From positions 1,054,001 to 1,118,000 of the forward strand of contig NZ_JAASQL010000001.1 in the NCBI RefSeq assembly GCF_011762155.1: a stretch of 64,000 nucleotides of DNA, in the 5' to 3' direction. How positions within the stretch are numbered: position 1 is the stretch's first letter; each line of letters begins with the position of its first letter. Of this stretch, positions 34,895 to 43,564 are shown piece after piece. The DNA is from Wenyingzhuangia heitensis (GTDB lineage Bacteria; Bacteroidota; Bacteroidia; Flavobacteriales; Flavobacteriaceae). The notes under the pieces are model-generated. The model had not been told where the DNA came from and searched no databases. It saw only the letters and a list, made by a program, of their open reading frames with translations. The translations under genes were made by a program, and so were the position numbers.

Positions 34895-35753
34895 TTAGTT
34901 TTTTATAATCTTTTCTAAAAGAACTCCAAGTGTTCCATTCTTTAACTTTTATTCCTTCTTTAAAATAGCTTCCTTTTACAATTTTGTTCTTATCGTAATA
35001 GACACAATATCCGTTTTGTTTGTCTTTTTTTAATTCACATTTGTGAGACAAAATTCCATTTTTTTTGAAAAAAGACCACCATTTGCTTTTTTTATCTTTG
35101 ATAAAATCTCCTTGTGCTAATAAAATTCCTTCGTTAGAGTAAAAGTGCCAATATCCTTCTTTTAATCCGTCTTTAAAGGTTCCACAGGATTTTAAAATAT
35201 GCTGATCGGAGTAATATTTCCAATACTTTTGTTTTTGATGATTTTGGTATATACCCTCAGACTCCAAAGTTCCGTTTTTATAATAATATTTAGCAGTATA
35301 GTTTTGACTATTATTAAGATATCTTTTTTGTAGAAAAAGATATCCTTTTTTATAATAGAGCCAATTATTTGTGGGCTTGTTTAAATGATAATCTCCCACA
35401 GAATCTAAACGATTGTGAGTTGAAAATTTCCATGTTTTTTCTTTTAAATCATCAATATAATATCCTTTAGCAATACAACTATCTTTAAAATATTCTAGAT
35501 TATAACCATTTTTCACATTGTTTTTATACCAGCCTTCGGATGTTATTTTTCCGGGACTTCTATAATTTCTTTGGTAATAATTGGTAGAATCCTTGTAAAA
35601 TGTTTTCCAATATTTTGTAGGTAAATGGTGTAGTGTATACCATTGGTGATGTAACATTCCGTTTTTAAAATATTCCTGATGCAAAACTTCCTTTTGCTGT
35701 GTAAAAACAACAAAAGGAAGTAGAAAAAGTATATGTGAAAAATGTTTAATCAT
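34887..35753 (-). CDS. Secreted YwqK/MORN-repeat protein
   Basis: This 288-residue protein has a signal peptide (1-18) followed by at least ten tandem motifs of about 22 residues of the form Y(x)NG...GxWK(Y/F)Y. Examples are YYKNGTLESEGIYQNHQKQ and YSNEGILLAQGDFIKDKK. This is the YwqK/MORN-like repeat found in many Bacteroidota exported proteins. Databases often label the family as a toxin-antitoxin antitoxin, which the context here does not support. It overlaps both neighbours by 8 bp. Its role in the operon is unknown and might be binding of lipid or sugar. Confidence 0.85.
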   Translation of the reverse strand: MIKHFSHILFLLPFVVFTQQKEVLHQEYFKNGMLHHQWYTLHHLPTKYWKTFYKDSTNYYQRNYRSPGKITSEGWYKNNVKNGYNLEYFKDSCIAKGYYIDDLKEKTWKFSTHNRLDSVGDYHLNKPTNNWLYYKKGYLFLQKRYLNNSQNYTAKYYYKNGTLESEGIYQNHQKQKYWKYYSDQHILKSCGTFKDGLKEGYWHFYSNEGILLAQGDFIKDKKSKWWSFFKKNGILSHKCELKKDKQNGYCVYYDKNKIVKGSYFKEGIKVKEWNTWSSFRKDYKKLND

Positions 35754-37362
35754 TCTTTTTGGTCATACTTAACAAATCGATATCGTTACCTAAAAGTACA
35801 TCATTAACTTCGGTTCTAGAGCTTCCTGTATCGTCTCCATTTTCTAGTTTTAAAACTCCACGGGGGCAAACAGCAGAACATACTCCACAACCTACACAAG
35901 AAGAGCGTACAATATTTTGTCCTTTTTGTGCATAAGAACGTACGTCAATACCTTGTTCGCAATACGTAGAACAATTTCCGCAAGAAATACATTGTCCTCC
36001 GTTGGTGGTAATTCTAAATCTAGATTTAAAACGTTGTACCAATCCTAAATAAGCAGCTAACGGACAACCAAAACGACACCAAACTCGGTTTCCTAGAATA
36101 GGATAAAACCCTGTTCCTATAACTCCCGAAAAGATAGATCCTATAAAAAATCCGTACCAAGTTTGTACATCATATACAGATATTCCCCAAAATAGTTCTT
36201 TCCAACTAGGTATTTCTGCAAAGTAAACATATAAGGTTAAAGCGGTCATAATAGTAGCAAAGACCAAGACACCATGAATTAACCAACGTTCTATTTTCCA
36301 AGAAAATAAAGATTTATCGGACAATTGTCTATAAGGGTCTCCTAAAGTTTCGGCCAAACCACCACAACCACAAACCCAAGAGCAATACCATCTTTTTCCA
36401 TAAAAATAAACCATTACAGGTACTATAACTGCTGTTAGCACAATTCCCCAAACTAACATAAAAACACCTAAATTTCCACTATTTATCAAGGTGTTTAAAT
36501 TCCAATCAAAAAAGAAAGTGTAGTTTAAAGGCCAAGCATTTTTAAAATCGAACCAAGGTTTGTTAAAAGCGACTAATATTTCTGGAATTAAAAAAGCAAA
36601 AGCAACTTGAAAGAACAAAACAACCCCTGTTCTAATCATTTGGTATTTGTTATGACGATATTTGATAAACATTCTAACAGCAAAAACAGTCATTACGGAA
36701 CAGTACATAAATCCGTATAAAAACCACTGACTTGCAGAATTTCCGTTTAAAGCTTTACTAATTCCATTAACCGCCAAAATAGGATTGACAATTAAGTTTG
36801 GGAAAAAATATAAAAAGATGTAAAAACTAACAAAAAAGAAGGCAGTAAGCAAACCAATAATACCTCTATTAGTAGCGCTGTGCTGAAAAAGTCCATTGTT
36901 TTTAATTCCAGCGGGTCCTAGCAATTTATAGTCAGGAATAAAAACGAGTAATCCTCCAATAATAGCGAGTCCAAAAGTTAAGAAAAACCACAAAAAAGTA
37001 TTATTAATAAACCAACCTGTTGCAGATTTTCTTACCAACGGATAAATATATTCTTTAGAAGTTTTACTCCATTTTATATGAATAATTTTATTCCACTCTA
37101 TTTCTTGTTGTTCTTTAAGATATTTATTAGAAATCTTTGCATTTTTAAGAATGATGTTAGATAAATCCCAAGCACTCATTTCTTTATTTACAATCTCATT
37201 TTTAGTGTTTTCTATAAATATTTCACTTTTTATTCCTTTACTTTCAATCCAACTATGGTAAGTGTCTGGAGTAACTTTATAGGTTCCTGTAAAAATACTA
37301 CCTATAAAAAAGGCAAAGCCTAAAAAGGTGATAATATATCCTATATTTTTAATTGTTTTCAT
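35746..37362 (-). CDS. Membrane-bound 4Fe-4S protein (NapH/CcoG-like)
   Basis: This 538-residue protein has about six transmembrane helices, a large periplasmic loop near the N-terminus (about 30-115), and cysteine motifs CSWVCGCGG and CRFGCPLAAYLGL in the membrane-adjacent part. A C-terminal double ferredoxin domain follows (CISCGNCSTYC, then CVGCGVCSAVCPRG). Such proteins pass electrons between quinol and periplasmic or cytosolic partners. It sits between a flavoprotein oxidoreductase and the MORN protein, and the flavoprotein is a plausible electron donor. The link to the arsenosugar operon upstream is only positional. Confidence 0.9.
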   Translation of the reverse strand: MKTIKNIGYIITFLGFAFFIGSIFTGTYKVTPDTYHSWIESKGIKSEIFIENTKNEIVNKEMSAWDLSNIILKNAKISNKYLKEQQEIEWNKIIHIKWSKTSKEYIYPLVRKSATGWFINNTFLWFFLTFGLAIIGGLLVFIPDYKLLGPAGIKNNGLFQHSATNRGIIGLLTAFFFVSFYIFLYFFPNLIVNPILAVNGISKALNGNSASQWFLYGFMYCSVMTVFAVRMFIKYRHNKYQMIRTGVVLFFQVAFAFLIPEILVAFNKPWFDFKNAWPLNYTFFFDWNLNTLINSGNLGVFMLVWGIVLTAVIVPVMVYFYGKRWYCSWVCGCGGLAETLGDPYRQLSDKSLFSWKIERWLIHGVLVFATIMTALTLYVYFAEIPSWKELFWGISVYDVQTWYGFFIGSIFSGVIGTGFYPILGNRVWCRFGCPLAAYLGLVQRFKSRFRITTNGGQCISCGNCSTYCEQGIDVRSYAQKGQNIVRSSCVGCGVCSAVCPRGVLKLENGDDTGSSRTEVNDVLLGNDIDLLSMTKKND

Positions 37363-37395
37363 TTTTGTATATGATAAAATTAGATGATGTTTTAA

Positions 37396-38727
37396 CTAGG
37401 CTTTCTGAAAAATTCTTTTCCAACTTTTCTTTTTGGTGACCAAACTTGTTCCGTTTTCTATATTAAACTTTTGAATAATTTCACTTTCGTGTTGTGCATA
37501 AAATTCAGGGTCAAAATTGGCATCTTTTAAATGCTCTAAAACATGTTCTATAGTGCGTTTTTCTGTTAACCACTTGTCAAAAACATTGTGTCTCATTCTA
37601 ATTCCAAAGTTGTTAATTCCTATAAATTCTTTGGTGTTTTTATCATAATTAATGTGAATAGATTTTTTACCATCTTTATGTTCCCAATAAAAACGAGCTT
37701 CATTTTCTCTAGGTTTTGCCCAAATCCACCCATAAGTTTGATATTCTATGTCTAAAAATTTAGCAGAATTAAACCAATGTCCAGGTTGATATGTACTAGG
37801 TGTTCCGCAAATAGTTCTAGCTACGGTTTCTCCCATCATTCTACCTGTATACCAAACAGCCTCTATAGGTCTGCGTTCCCCAATGGCTTGGTGCTGTTGG
37901 GCACAATCTCCAATAGCATATATGTTAGGAATATTAGTTTCTAGTTGTCTGTTTACCAAAACACCTCTGTCTAATTCTATTCCAGAATCTTTTAAAAAAT
38001 TTACATTAGGACTTACACCTGCTGTTAAGCCCACTAAATTACATTCAATAGTTTCTCCTTTATCTGTTGTTATGGCTTTAACTCTTCCATGTTCATCACC
38101 TAAAATTTCTACTAAATTGGTTTCTAAACGCAAATCTATATGATGTTCTTTAATGTGTCTGTTAATCATTTCTGATTCTTGTGCAGGTAACACACCATTC
38201 CAAAAACTAGCTTCTCTAACCAAAAAAGTAACAGGAATATTTTTAGAGGCTAACATCTCAGCCATTTCAATACCAATCAATCCTCCACCAACTATTACAG
38301 CTCTTTTACAATCTTTAGCATATTCAGTAATCGTATCTAAATCTTGTTTAGAGTACATTCCTGTTACAGCCTTTAGGTCTTGACCAGGCCAACCAAACTT
38401 GTTTGGTTTAGATCCTGTTGCAATAATTAAATCGTCATAACTTAAAGTTTCTCCATTGTCTAGTTTTAAGGTTTTAGTATTAATGTCAACATTATTTACA
38501 TAAGACTGAACCAAATCTATCCTGTTTTTTTTCCAAAACCAGTTTTCGTAGGGTTGAGTGTGTTCAAACTTCATATGTCCCATAAAAACATACATCAATG
38601 CTGTTCTAGAAAAAAAGTATTTAGTTTCTCCAGAGATGATGGTAATTTTATGATCAGATTTTTTTCGGATGTGTCTTGCTGCTGTTATTCCAGCAACTCC
38701 ATTACCAATAATAACAATGTTTTTCAT
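37396..38727 (-). CDS. NAD(P)/FAD-dependent oxidoreductase
   Basis: This 443-residue pyridine-nucleotide-disulfide-type flavoprotein has FAD-binding GNGVAGITAARHIRK at the N-terminus. It also has NAD(P)-binding VGGGLIGIEMAEML near residue 150 and the FAD-ribityl motif NIYAIGDCAQ near 270. It lacks a redox-active CxxxxC pair. It resembles NirB-type or ferredoxin reductase-like enzymes. A C-terminal extension of about 110 residues follows the core. It is the first gene of the operon and precedes the membrane ferredoxin by 33 bp, which suggests an electron-transfer pair. The physiological substrate is unknown. Confidence 0.9.
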   Translation of the reverse strand: MKNIVIIGNGVAGITAARHIRKKSDHKITIISGETKYFFSRTALMYVFMGHMKFEHTQPYENWFWKKNRIDLVQSYVNNVDINTKTLKLDNGETLSYDDLIIATGSKPNKFGWPGQDLKAVTGMYSKQDLDTITEYAKDCKRAVIVGGGLIGIEMAEMLASKNIPVTFLVREASFWNGVLPAQESEMINRHIKEHHIDLRLETNLVEILGDEHGRVKAITTDKGETIECNLVGLTAGVSPNVNFLKDSGIELDRGVLVNRQLETNIPNIYAIGDCAQQHQAIGERRPIEAVWYTGRMMGETVARTICGTPSTYQPGHWFNSAKFLDIEYQTYGWIWAKPRENEARFYWEHKDGKKSIHINYDKNTKEFIGINNFGIRMRHNVFDKWLTEKRTIEHVLEHLKDANFDPEFYAQHESEIIQKFNIENGTSLVTKKKSWKRIFQKA

Positions 38728-38837
38728 GGGATGATGTTTGAGTTGAATAGGTCGATTGATAGAAAAGAACTTAACAATTTAGCGTTAATTTAAAATCAAT
38801 ATGTATTAAATGCTGATTGTAAGTTTTTTAGAAAAGT

Positions 38838-38870
38838 TAAAAAAAAAGCACGACTTGTGTCGTGCTTTTA
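38838..38870 (-). terminator. Terminator of the arsenosugar operon
   Basis: The arms AAAAGCACGAC and GTCGTGCTTTT flank a 4-nt loop. A long A run on the plus strand provides the T run for minus-strand transcripts ending after the methyltransferase gene. Confidence 0.88.
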
Positions 38871-38886
38871 TAGAGTATTGTGTTTT

Positions 38887-39855
38887 TTAACAACATCCTC
38901 CACCATCGTAATGAAAAGTAGATTCTGAAAAGTAAATATCATCTCTACCCAAATCTTTTAAAGCTTGTGCTGTTTTATCACAAATAGCTAAAGGTTGATT
39001 TTTTAATAAAGTATGTCCTAAACCATCATCAAAAAAGTCTTCATCACCATAGTAAATAGCAGCTTTACCTGTAAATATACAAGGACCATCTTCTGGCATA
39101 GGATCTTTAATAGCAGCTACTTCAATAGATTCAATATATATCAATTTATCTGTAGGATAATTTTTAGGATCTAAAATACGATAAGGTTTTCTAGCTCTAA
39201 TTTCAATGGTTCCAAAACCTGCATCTGTTAATGCTTTTACATAATCTGCAATAGACAAACTTCCACTTAAACACAAAGCACGTAAACGTTCGTCGTTACG
39301 TAAAGTATCATTCATTGGTTGTTCACAAGTTGGGTCGCTCATCACCAATTTTCCGTGTGGTTTTAAAACACGATACATTTCAGCAATCGCTTTCTTTAAA
39401 TCATCAGATTTAAAAATGTTAAACAAGCAGTTTTGTGCTGCTACATCAATAGAGTTGTCTTCTACCGGTAATGCCATTGCATCTCCTTTGCGTAAATCCA
39501 CAAAATCGCTTTTAAACCAATCGTTTTGCTCTTCTGCAACTTTAAAGTTTTTAGCAGAAGCATCTAACATTTCGTCTACCACGTCAATACCAATAACACC
39601 TTGTTTTTGACGAGAAAAATATGCGAATTGTAACAATTCCATTCCGCCACCAACACCTACATATAATATTTTTGGACTACGAGATAAATCGCGAGCATGA
39701 ACTGTAGAACCACAACCGTAGTTCATTTCTTGCATAATTTTAGGAATGGTTAAGCCTGGTAATTCCCAAATAGGGTTGGTTGTACAACACAAGCCTACAT
39801 CAGGGGTAAGAGCAGCTTCTTTATATACGTTTTTTGTGGTTTCTAAATAACTCAT
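38887..39855 (-). CDS. arsM: Arsenite S-adenosylmethionine methyltransferase (arsenosugar pathway)
   Basis: This 322-residue class I methyltransferase has a SAM-binding glycine loop VGVGGGMELLQFA near residue 67, an acidic strand end in GVIGIDVVDEM, and motif DNSIDVAAQNCLFN. Cysteines at 23-24 (GLCC), in SDPTCEQP and in RALCLSG sit where ArsM enzymes coordinate As(III). The protein ends in a GGGCC tail. It should methylate arsenite to dimethylarsinate or a related form. It is the last gene of an operon with ArsS, which needs dimethylated arsenic as substrate. Start and length are typical for the Bacteroidota subtype. Confidence 0.9.
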   Translation of the reverse strand: MSYLETTKNVYKEAALTPDVGLCCTTNPIWELPGLTIPKIMQEMNYGCGSTVHARDLSRSPKILYVGVGGGMELLQFAYFSRQKQGVIGIDVVDEMLDASAKNFKVAEEQNDWFKSDFVDLRKGDAMALPVEDNSIDVAAQNCLFNIFKSDDLKKAIAEMYRVLKPHGKLVMSDPTCEQPMNDTLRNDERLRALCLSGSLSIADYVKALTDAGFGTIEIRARKPYRILDPKNYPTDKLIYIESIEVAAIKDPMPEDGPCIFTGKAAIYYGDEDFFDDGLGHTLLKNQPLAICDKTAQALKDLGRDDIYFSESTFHYDGGGCC

Positions 39856-39856
39856 T

Positions 39857-40672
39857 TTATAATGTTTTAAGTAATTCTTTAAAAAGAATGGTTAATTGGG
39901 GTTCTGCTTTGGCAGCCATTTCAAAAATTTCGGGAATGTTGATAGGCTTTAAGTTATCAGGATCACATTCATCTGTTAACACAGAAATTGCAACACAAGG
40001 CAATGCTAGTTGATTGGCAACAATTACTTCGGGAACTGTACTCATACCTACAGCATCGGCACCAATGGTTTTTAAATAACGATATTCTGCTCTAGTTTCT
40101 AATTGAGGTCCTACTACAGAAGCGTATACCCCTTTATGAAGATTGATATTGTTAATATGAGCAATTTCTTCAATTTTGGTGTTTAAATTTTTATGGTAAG
40201 GAGCAGACATATCTACAAAAATATTTCCAAAATCTTTAGCGTTTTTAAAGGCTAGTGGAGAACCACCTTGTAGATTAATATGATCATCTATTAACATTAA
40301 CTCTCCTTTATTAAAGCCTAGATTAACTGCTCCAGCAGCATTGGTTATTAACAACTGCTCAATACCTAATGCTTGCATAACTCTAACTCCGTAGGTAATT
40401 TCGTTAAAACTATAACCTTCATAAGCATGAAAACGACCGCTCATTACAACTACGTTCTTGTCTTCTATAGTTCCAAAAATTAATTTACCTGCATGAGATT
40501 CTAAAGTAGCTGTTACAAAATGTGGAATATCTTCGTAATTAATAACTCTTTGAATATCAATTTCATCTACTAATTTGGCCAAACCTGTACCCAAAATAAT
40601 TCCTGTTTCTGGAATTGTAATTCCTTGTTTGTGTATAAAATTGACACTTTCTTGAATATGCTCTAAAGTCAT
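39857..40672 (-). CDS. Purine-nucleoside phosphorylase
   Basis: This 271-residue PNP of the trimeric class carries the phosphate-binding segments GTGLAKLVDEI and SGRFHAYEGYS, and the purine-site region LITNAAGAVN and VGPQLETRAEYR. It phosphorolyses purine nucleosides. Its place inside the arsenosugar operon, 1 bp from the arsM and glycosyltransferase genes, suggests a special role. It could remove adenine from 5'-deoxy-5'-dimethylarsinoyl-adenosine made by ArsS, or recycle 5'-deoxyadenosine. That role is inference. A housekeeping PNP function is the alternative. Confidence 0.93.
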   Translation of the reverse strand: MTLEHIQESVNFIHKQGITIPETGIILGTGLAKLVDEIDIQRVINYEDIPHFVTATLESHAGKLIFGTIEDKNVVVMSGRFHAYEGYSFNEITYGVRVMQALGIEQLLITNAAGAVNLGFNKGELMLIDDHINLQGGSPLAFKNAKDFGNIFVDMSAPYHKNLNTKIEEIAHINNINLHKGVYASVVGPQLETRAEYRYLKTIGADAVGMSTVPEVIVANQLALPCVAISVLTDECDPDNLKPINIPEIFEMAAKAEPQLTILFKELLKTL

Positions 40673-40673
40673 T

Positions 40674-41282
40674 TTATTTATAATTTTTTACATGATGATA
40701 CAATGCTGAATCTTCTTCAATATCTTCTAAATAGTCAATATCATTTAGTTCGTCTAATAAAAAAATTTCTTCATTTTCTAAATTAATCAAAGTATCTCTT
40801 AGTACAGAGTCTGTCCCCCATTGTTTGTTGGTAAAAAGATCGGTTCTAGGTTCGTTTAACCCTAGTAAATAATAACCACCATCTTCTGCTGGACCAATTA
40901 CGGTTTGTTGTTTTACTTGTTCAAAAGCATCTTCTAAAATCTCGGTAGATAGTTCTTCTATATCACTACCAATAATTACAATTTCTAAATAATTAGCTCC
41001 AAAACCTTTAAAAGCTGCTTGTTGCATTTTGTTTCCTAAATCTCCTTCTGCCTGAATCATTTTCATAAAGTTTCCTTCATCCCAAATGTCTTCAAATTCA
41101 ATTTCATCGGTATAGAAAACCCATTTGTCAACTTCTAAATCTTTGGTAATATGGTGGGTATGTGTTAGTAAATCTTTATAAACAGCCAAGGCAACTTCAT
41201 CAGAAGTCTCTTTAGCCAAACGTGTTTTTACTTTTCCTAATTCGGGCTTGCGTATAAATATAATTAAGAGTTGATCGCTCAT
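40674..41282 (-). CDS. TIGR04282-type arsenosugar-associated glycosyltransferase
   Basis: This 202-residue nucleotide-diphospho-sugar transferase-like protein (DUF2064) carries the N-terminal nucleotide site FIRKPELGKVKTRLAKE and the metal motif IIGSDIEELS. GPAEDGGYYLLGL is the family signature. The family occurs with radical-SAM ArsS proteins and is annotated as arsenosugar biosynthesis glycosyltransferase. It may attach or activate the sugar aglycone. It is co-transcribed with PNP (1-bp gap). Confidence 0.9.
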   Translation of the reverse strand: MSDQLLIIFIRKPELGKVKTRLAKETSDEVALAVYKDLLTHTHHITKDLEVDKWVFYTDEIEFEDIWDEGNFMKMIQAEGDLGNKMQQAAFKGFGANYLEIVIIGSDIEELSTEILEDAFEQVKQQTVIGPAEDGGYYLLGLNEPRTDLFTNKQWGTDSVLRDTLINLENEEIFLLDELNDIDYLEDIEEDSALYHHVKNYK

Positions 41283-41320
41283 TTTATGCTATATGTTAAT
41301 TTATTGAGTTGTTTTTTTTT

Positions 41321-42373
41321 CTAATCGCTAATTGTACCTTGACAACTACTACCTGCACCAGCTGTACATCCGTAACAATGCTGAGAGACTACAATCTGTC
41401 TTTTACTTAAAGCATCTACATCAAATTCAGAAATATGTTTTCCTTTGGTAGCTACTTTTAAATCTAATTGTTGGTTAAAATCACAATCATATAAATCTCC
41501 ATTCCAATCTATAGAAATGGTGTTTTTACACATTACATTTTCTACAGCAGATGGATTGTAAGCATCTACTAATTCGTCCATATAATCTTCATAATTTTCA
41601 GATGCTACTAAAAATTCTAAAAACCTACTGATTGGTAAATTGGTGATAGAAAATAGTTGATTAAAGGTAATGTTAAAATCTTCTTTTAAGGCAGTTTTAA
41701 ATTCTTGCTCTAATTCTGCTTGATTTCCAGGTAAAAAAGCTCCTGACGGATTGTAAACCAAGTCTAATTTTAGTCCGCTTCCTTTTATTCCATAACCTAC
41801 TTTATTTAATTCCATTAAAGCTTTTATAGAGGCATCAAAAACTCCGTTACCACGTTGTTTATCTGTTTTTCCTCTTTTGTAAAATGGCAAAGAAGAAACT
41901 ACATGCACATTGTGTTTTTTAAAAAACTGTGGCATGTCGTAATATTTTTTATTGGCTCTAAGAATGGTTAAGTTAGAACGTACAATAAAATCTTGCACCC
42001 CAATTTTGCTAGCTTCTTCTACAAACCATCTAAAATTAGGATTCATTTCTGGTGCACCACCTGTTAAATCTAAAGTTGTAGCTCCAGATTCTTTTAGCTT
42101 ATTTAAACAAAGCTGCATGGTTTCAGTAGTCATAATTTCTTTACGATCTGGACCAGCATCTACATGGCAATGCGCACAAACTTGATTACACATATATCCT
42201 AAATTTACCTGAAATATTTCAAGTTTATTAGGTTTTATGGGATATTGGTTGCTTTCAGAAACTTTTTGTTTAAAAGTAGGCAGTTCTCCATTGGCAAAAA
42301 CTCCACTGTTAAACAATGCCAATTGGTTTTTAGGATCTGCTAAGCTATCTTTTCTTTTTGCGAGTGATTTCAT
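41321..42373 (-). CDS. arsS: Arsenosugar biosynthesis radical SAM protein
   Basis: This 350-residue radical SAM enzyme has the cluster-binding motif CNQVCAHC at about residues 62-69 (the CxxxCxxC pattern) and a GGAPEMNPNF segment binding SAM. The Cys-rich C-terminus (CDFNQQ, then HCYGCTAGAGSSCQG) is characteristic of the ArsS/DUF3641 family. ArsS transfers the 5'-deoxyadenosyl group of SAM to dimethylated arsenic, the first committed step to arsenosugars. Neighbouring ArsM, PNP, glycosyltransferase and peroxidase-like genes fit the pathway. A long hairpin lies between it and the preceding gene. Confidence 0.93.
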   Translation of the reverse strand: MKSLAKRKDSLADPKNQLALFNSGVFANGELPTFKQKVSESNQYPIKPNKLEIFQVNLGYMCNQVCAHCHVDAGPDRKEIMTTETMQLCLNKLKESGATTLDLTGGAPEMNPNFRWFVEEASKIGVQDFIVRSNLTILRANKKYYDMPQFFKKHNVHVVSSLPFYKRGKTDKQRGNGVFDASIKALMELNKVGYGIKGSGLKLDLVYNPSGAFLPGNQAELEQEFKTALKEDFNITFNQLFSITNLPISRFLEFLVASENYEDYMDELVDAYNPSAVENVMCKNTISIDWNGDLYDCDFNQQLDLKVATKGKHISEFDVDALSKRQIVVSQHCYGCTAGAGSSCQGTISD

Positions 42374-42392
42374 GTTCTTAGTACTAAGTATT

Positions 42393-42462
42393 AAGCATAG
42401 AGTACAGAGTTTTTTAAGAGTACGTTTTCTTCGTACTTAAAACTTTGTACTTCATACTAAAA
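42393..42462. repeat. Long imperfect hairpin inside the arsenosugar operon
   Basis: The arms 42393-42424 and 42432-42462 are largely complementary (ending AGTACG and CGTACTT around a 7-nt loop). They contain AGTAC/GTACT words typical of dispersed flavobacterial intergenic repeats. It lies between the peroxidase-like gene and arsS and could attenuate or stabilise the operon mRNA. Confidence 0.7.
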
Positions 42463-42464
42463 AA

Positions 42465-42800
42465 TTACATAGATAGTTTATCGTATTTCTTCATCATTTG
42501 TACGCTGTGAACCAACGTTGCTCCAGATTTTATGGCAGCAGCTACATGTACAGCTTCCATCATCTCTTCACGCTCTAAACCACGTTTTAAACCATCACTT
42601 GTATAAGCATCAATACAATAAGCACATTGTACGGTGTGTGAGACTGCCAAGGCAATTAAAGATTTTTCACGAGCAGTTAAGGCACCGTCTTCAAAAACTT
42701 TACCGTAGTATTCAAAAAATTTATCTCCTAATTCTTGATCCCACTCGCTAATTTTTCCAAAATCTTTTAAATCCTTTGGATCGTAATATGTTTTTTGCAT
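42465..42800 (-). CDS. Arsenosugar-associated peroxidase-like (CMD family) protein
   Basis: This 111-residue helical protein of the carboxymuconolactone decarboxylase/AhpD fold has the redox motif CAYCIDAYTSDGLKRG (CxxC plus a downstream His replaced by acidic/aromatic residues). The family member linked to arsenosugar operons has just this size. It may reduce or protect arsenic or sulfur intermediates. It follows the DUF547 gene by 4 bp. A specific reaction is not established. Confidence 0.9.
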   Translation of the reverse strand: MQKTYYDPKDLKDFGKISEWDQELGDKFFEYYGKVFEDGALTAREKSLIALAVSHTVQCAYCIDAYTSDGLKRGLEREEMMEAVHVAAAIKSGATLVHSVQMMKKYDKLSM

Positions 42801-42804
42801 GACT

Positions 42805-43515
42805 TTATTTTTGATTGTTTAATGCCCAATTGTATTCTTTGTACACAATTTTTGCATCCTTATTTATTTTGATGTGACTGTATTGATTGATAAAAGTAAT
42901 CAAATCTGTTTTTTGAGTAAAATCATCTTGAAACCAATTAAAAATTTGTGACAATTCCACGATATCAGAACTTAGATTATTTCTGTTTTTATCGTTTATA
43001 AAATCAGTCATTCCTTGAGTTAAAAGCTCATTGATGTTTTTTTCTGTAAAGGCTTTGTTTGGCAAAACAGGACAAGATATAGATGCACAATTTACACCAA
43101 CATGAATAAGAGGATCTTTGTACTGTTCTCTTAAAATTTGATGTTCAATATGATTTAGTGTATATTTTTTTCCTCCAACTTTGGCAAAAGAAATTTCCCA
43201 AGCATTTTTATCTTGTTGTTTGATGTTGGTAATAGATTGCAAAGGATAATTGTCTAAAATTAAACGGATGGTATACGCATTATAAGCATTGATCCAAAAA
43301 GATTTGGTTTTATTTACAGACCAAGATGTTTTAGGAGTTGTGTTGTTTACATATGCTAAATAAGAATTTAGTTGAGATTTGTCTTTTGCAAAACCATCAT
43401 AATCTACCAATCCATTTTTATCTACATGTTTTTGTAGCAAATTATTCCATATTTCAGTTTGAGCCTGTAGTGCAAAACTGATGAATAAAGCAAAAATTAA
43501 AGAAACAGGTTTCAT
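42805..43515 (-). CDS. Secreted DUF547 protein
   Basis: This 236-residue protein has a signal peptide (1-18) and a DUF547 domain, recognised by KSFWINAYNAYTIRLIL, the segment HIEHQILR, and INCAS/VNCASISCPVLPNKAF with Cys residues in a thiol-protease-like arrangement. The family has a papain-like fold in predictions, but no proven activity. It is the first gene of the arsenosugar operon, and DUF547 genes often accompany arsS. Export implies a periplasmic or surface role. Confidence 0.88.
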   Translation of the reverse strand: MKPVSLIFALFISFALQAQTEIWNNLLQKHVDKNGLVDYDGFAKDKSQLNSYLAYVNNTTPKTSWSVNKTKSFWINAYNAYTIRLILDNYPLQSITNIKQQDKNAWEISFAKVGGKKYTLNHIEHQILREQYKDPLIHVGVNCASISCPVLPNKAFTEKNINELLTQGMTDFINDKNRNNLSSDIVELSQIFNWFQDDFTQKTDLITFINQYSHIKINKDAKIVYKEYNWALNNQK

Positions 43516-43564
43516 AAAAGAGGGTTTGTATCTGTAGCTTTTAGTTGAAAATTTTTAGACATCA

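Noticed and set aside
34887-35753. A toxin-antitoxin system
   Set aside because: YwqK-type repeat proteins are often labelled antitoxin, but this one is secreted and part of a metabolic-type operon, with no toxin gene beside it.
40674-42373. Selenoprotein genes, because the ArsS/glycosyltransferase families were first named selenodomain-associated
   Set aside because: The frames have no internal in-frame TGA, and the relevant positions are ordinary cysteines.
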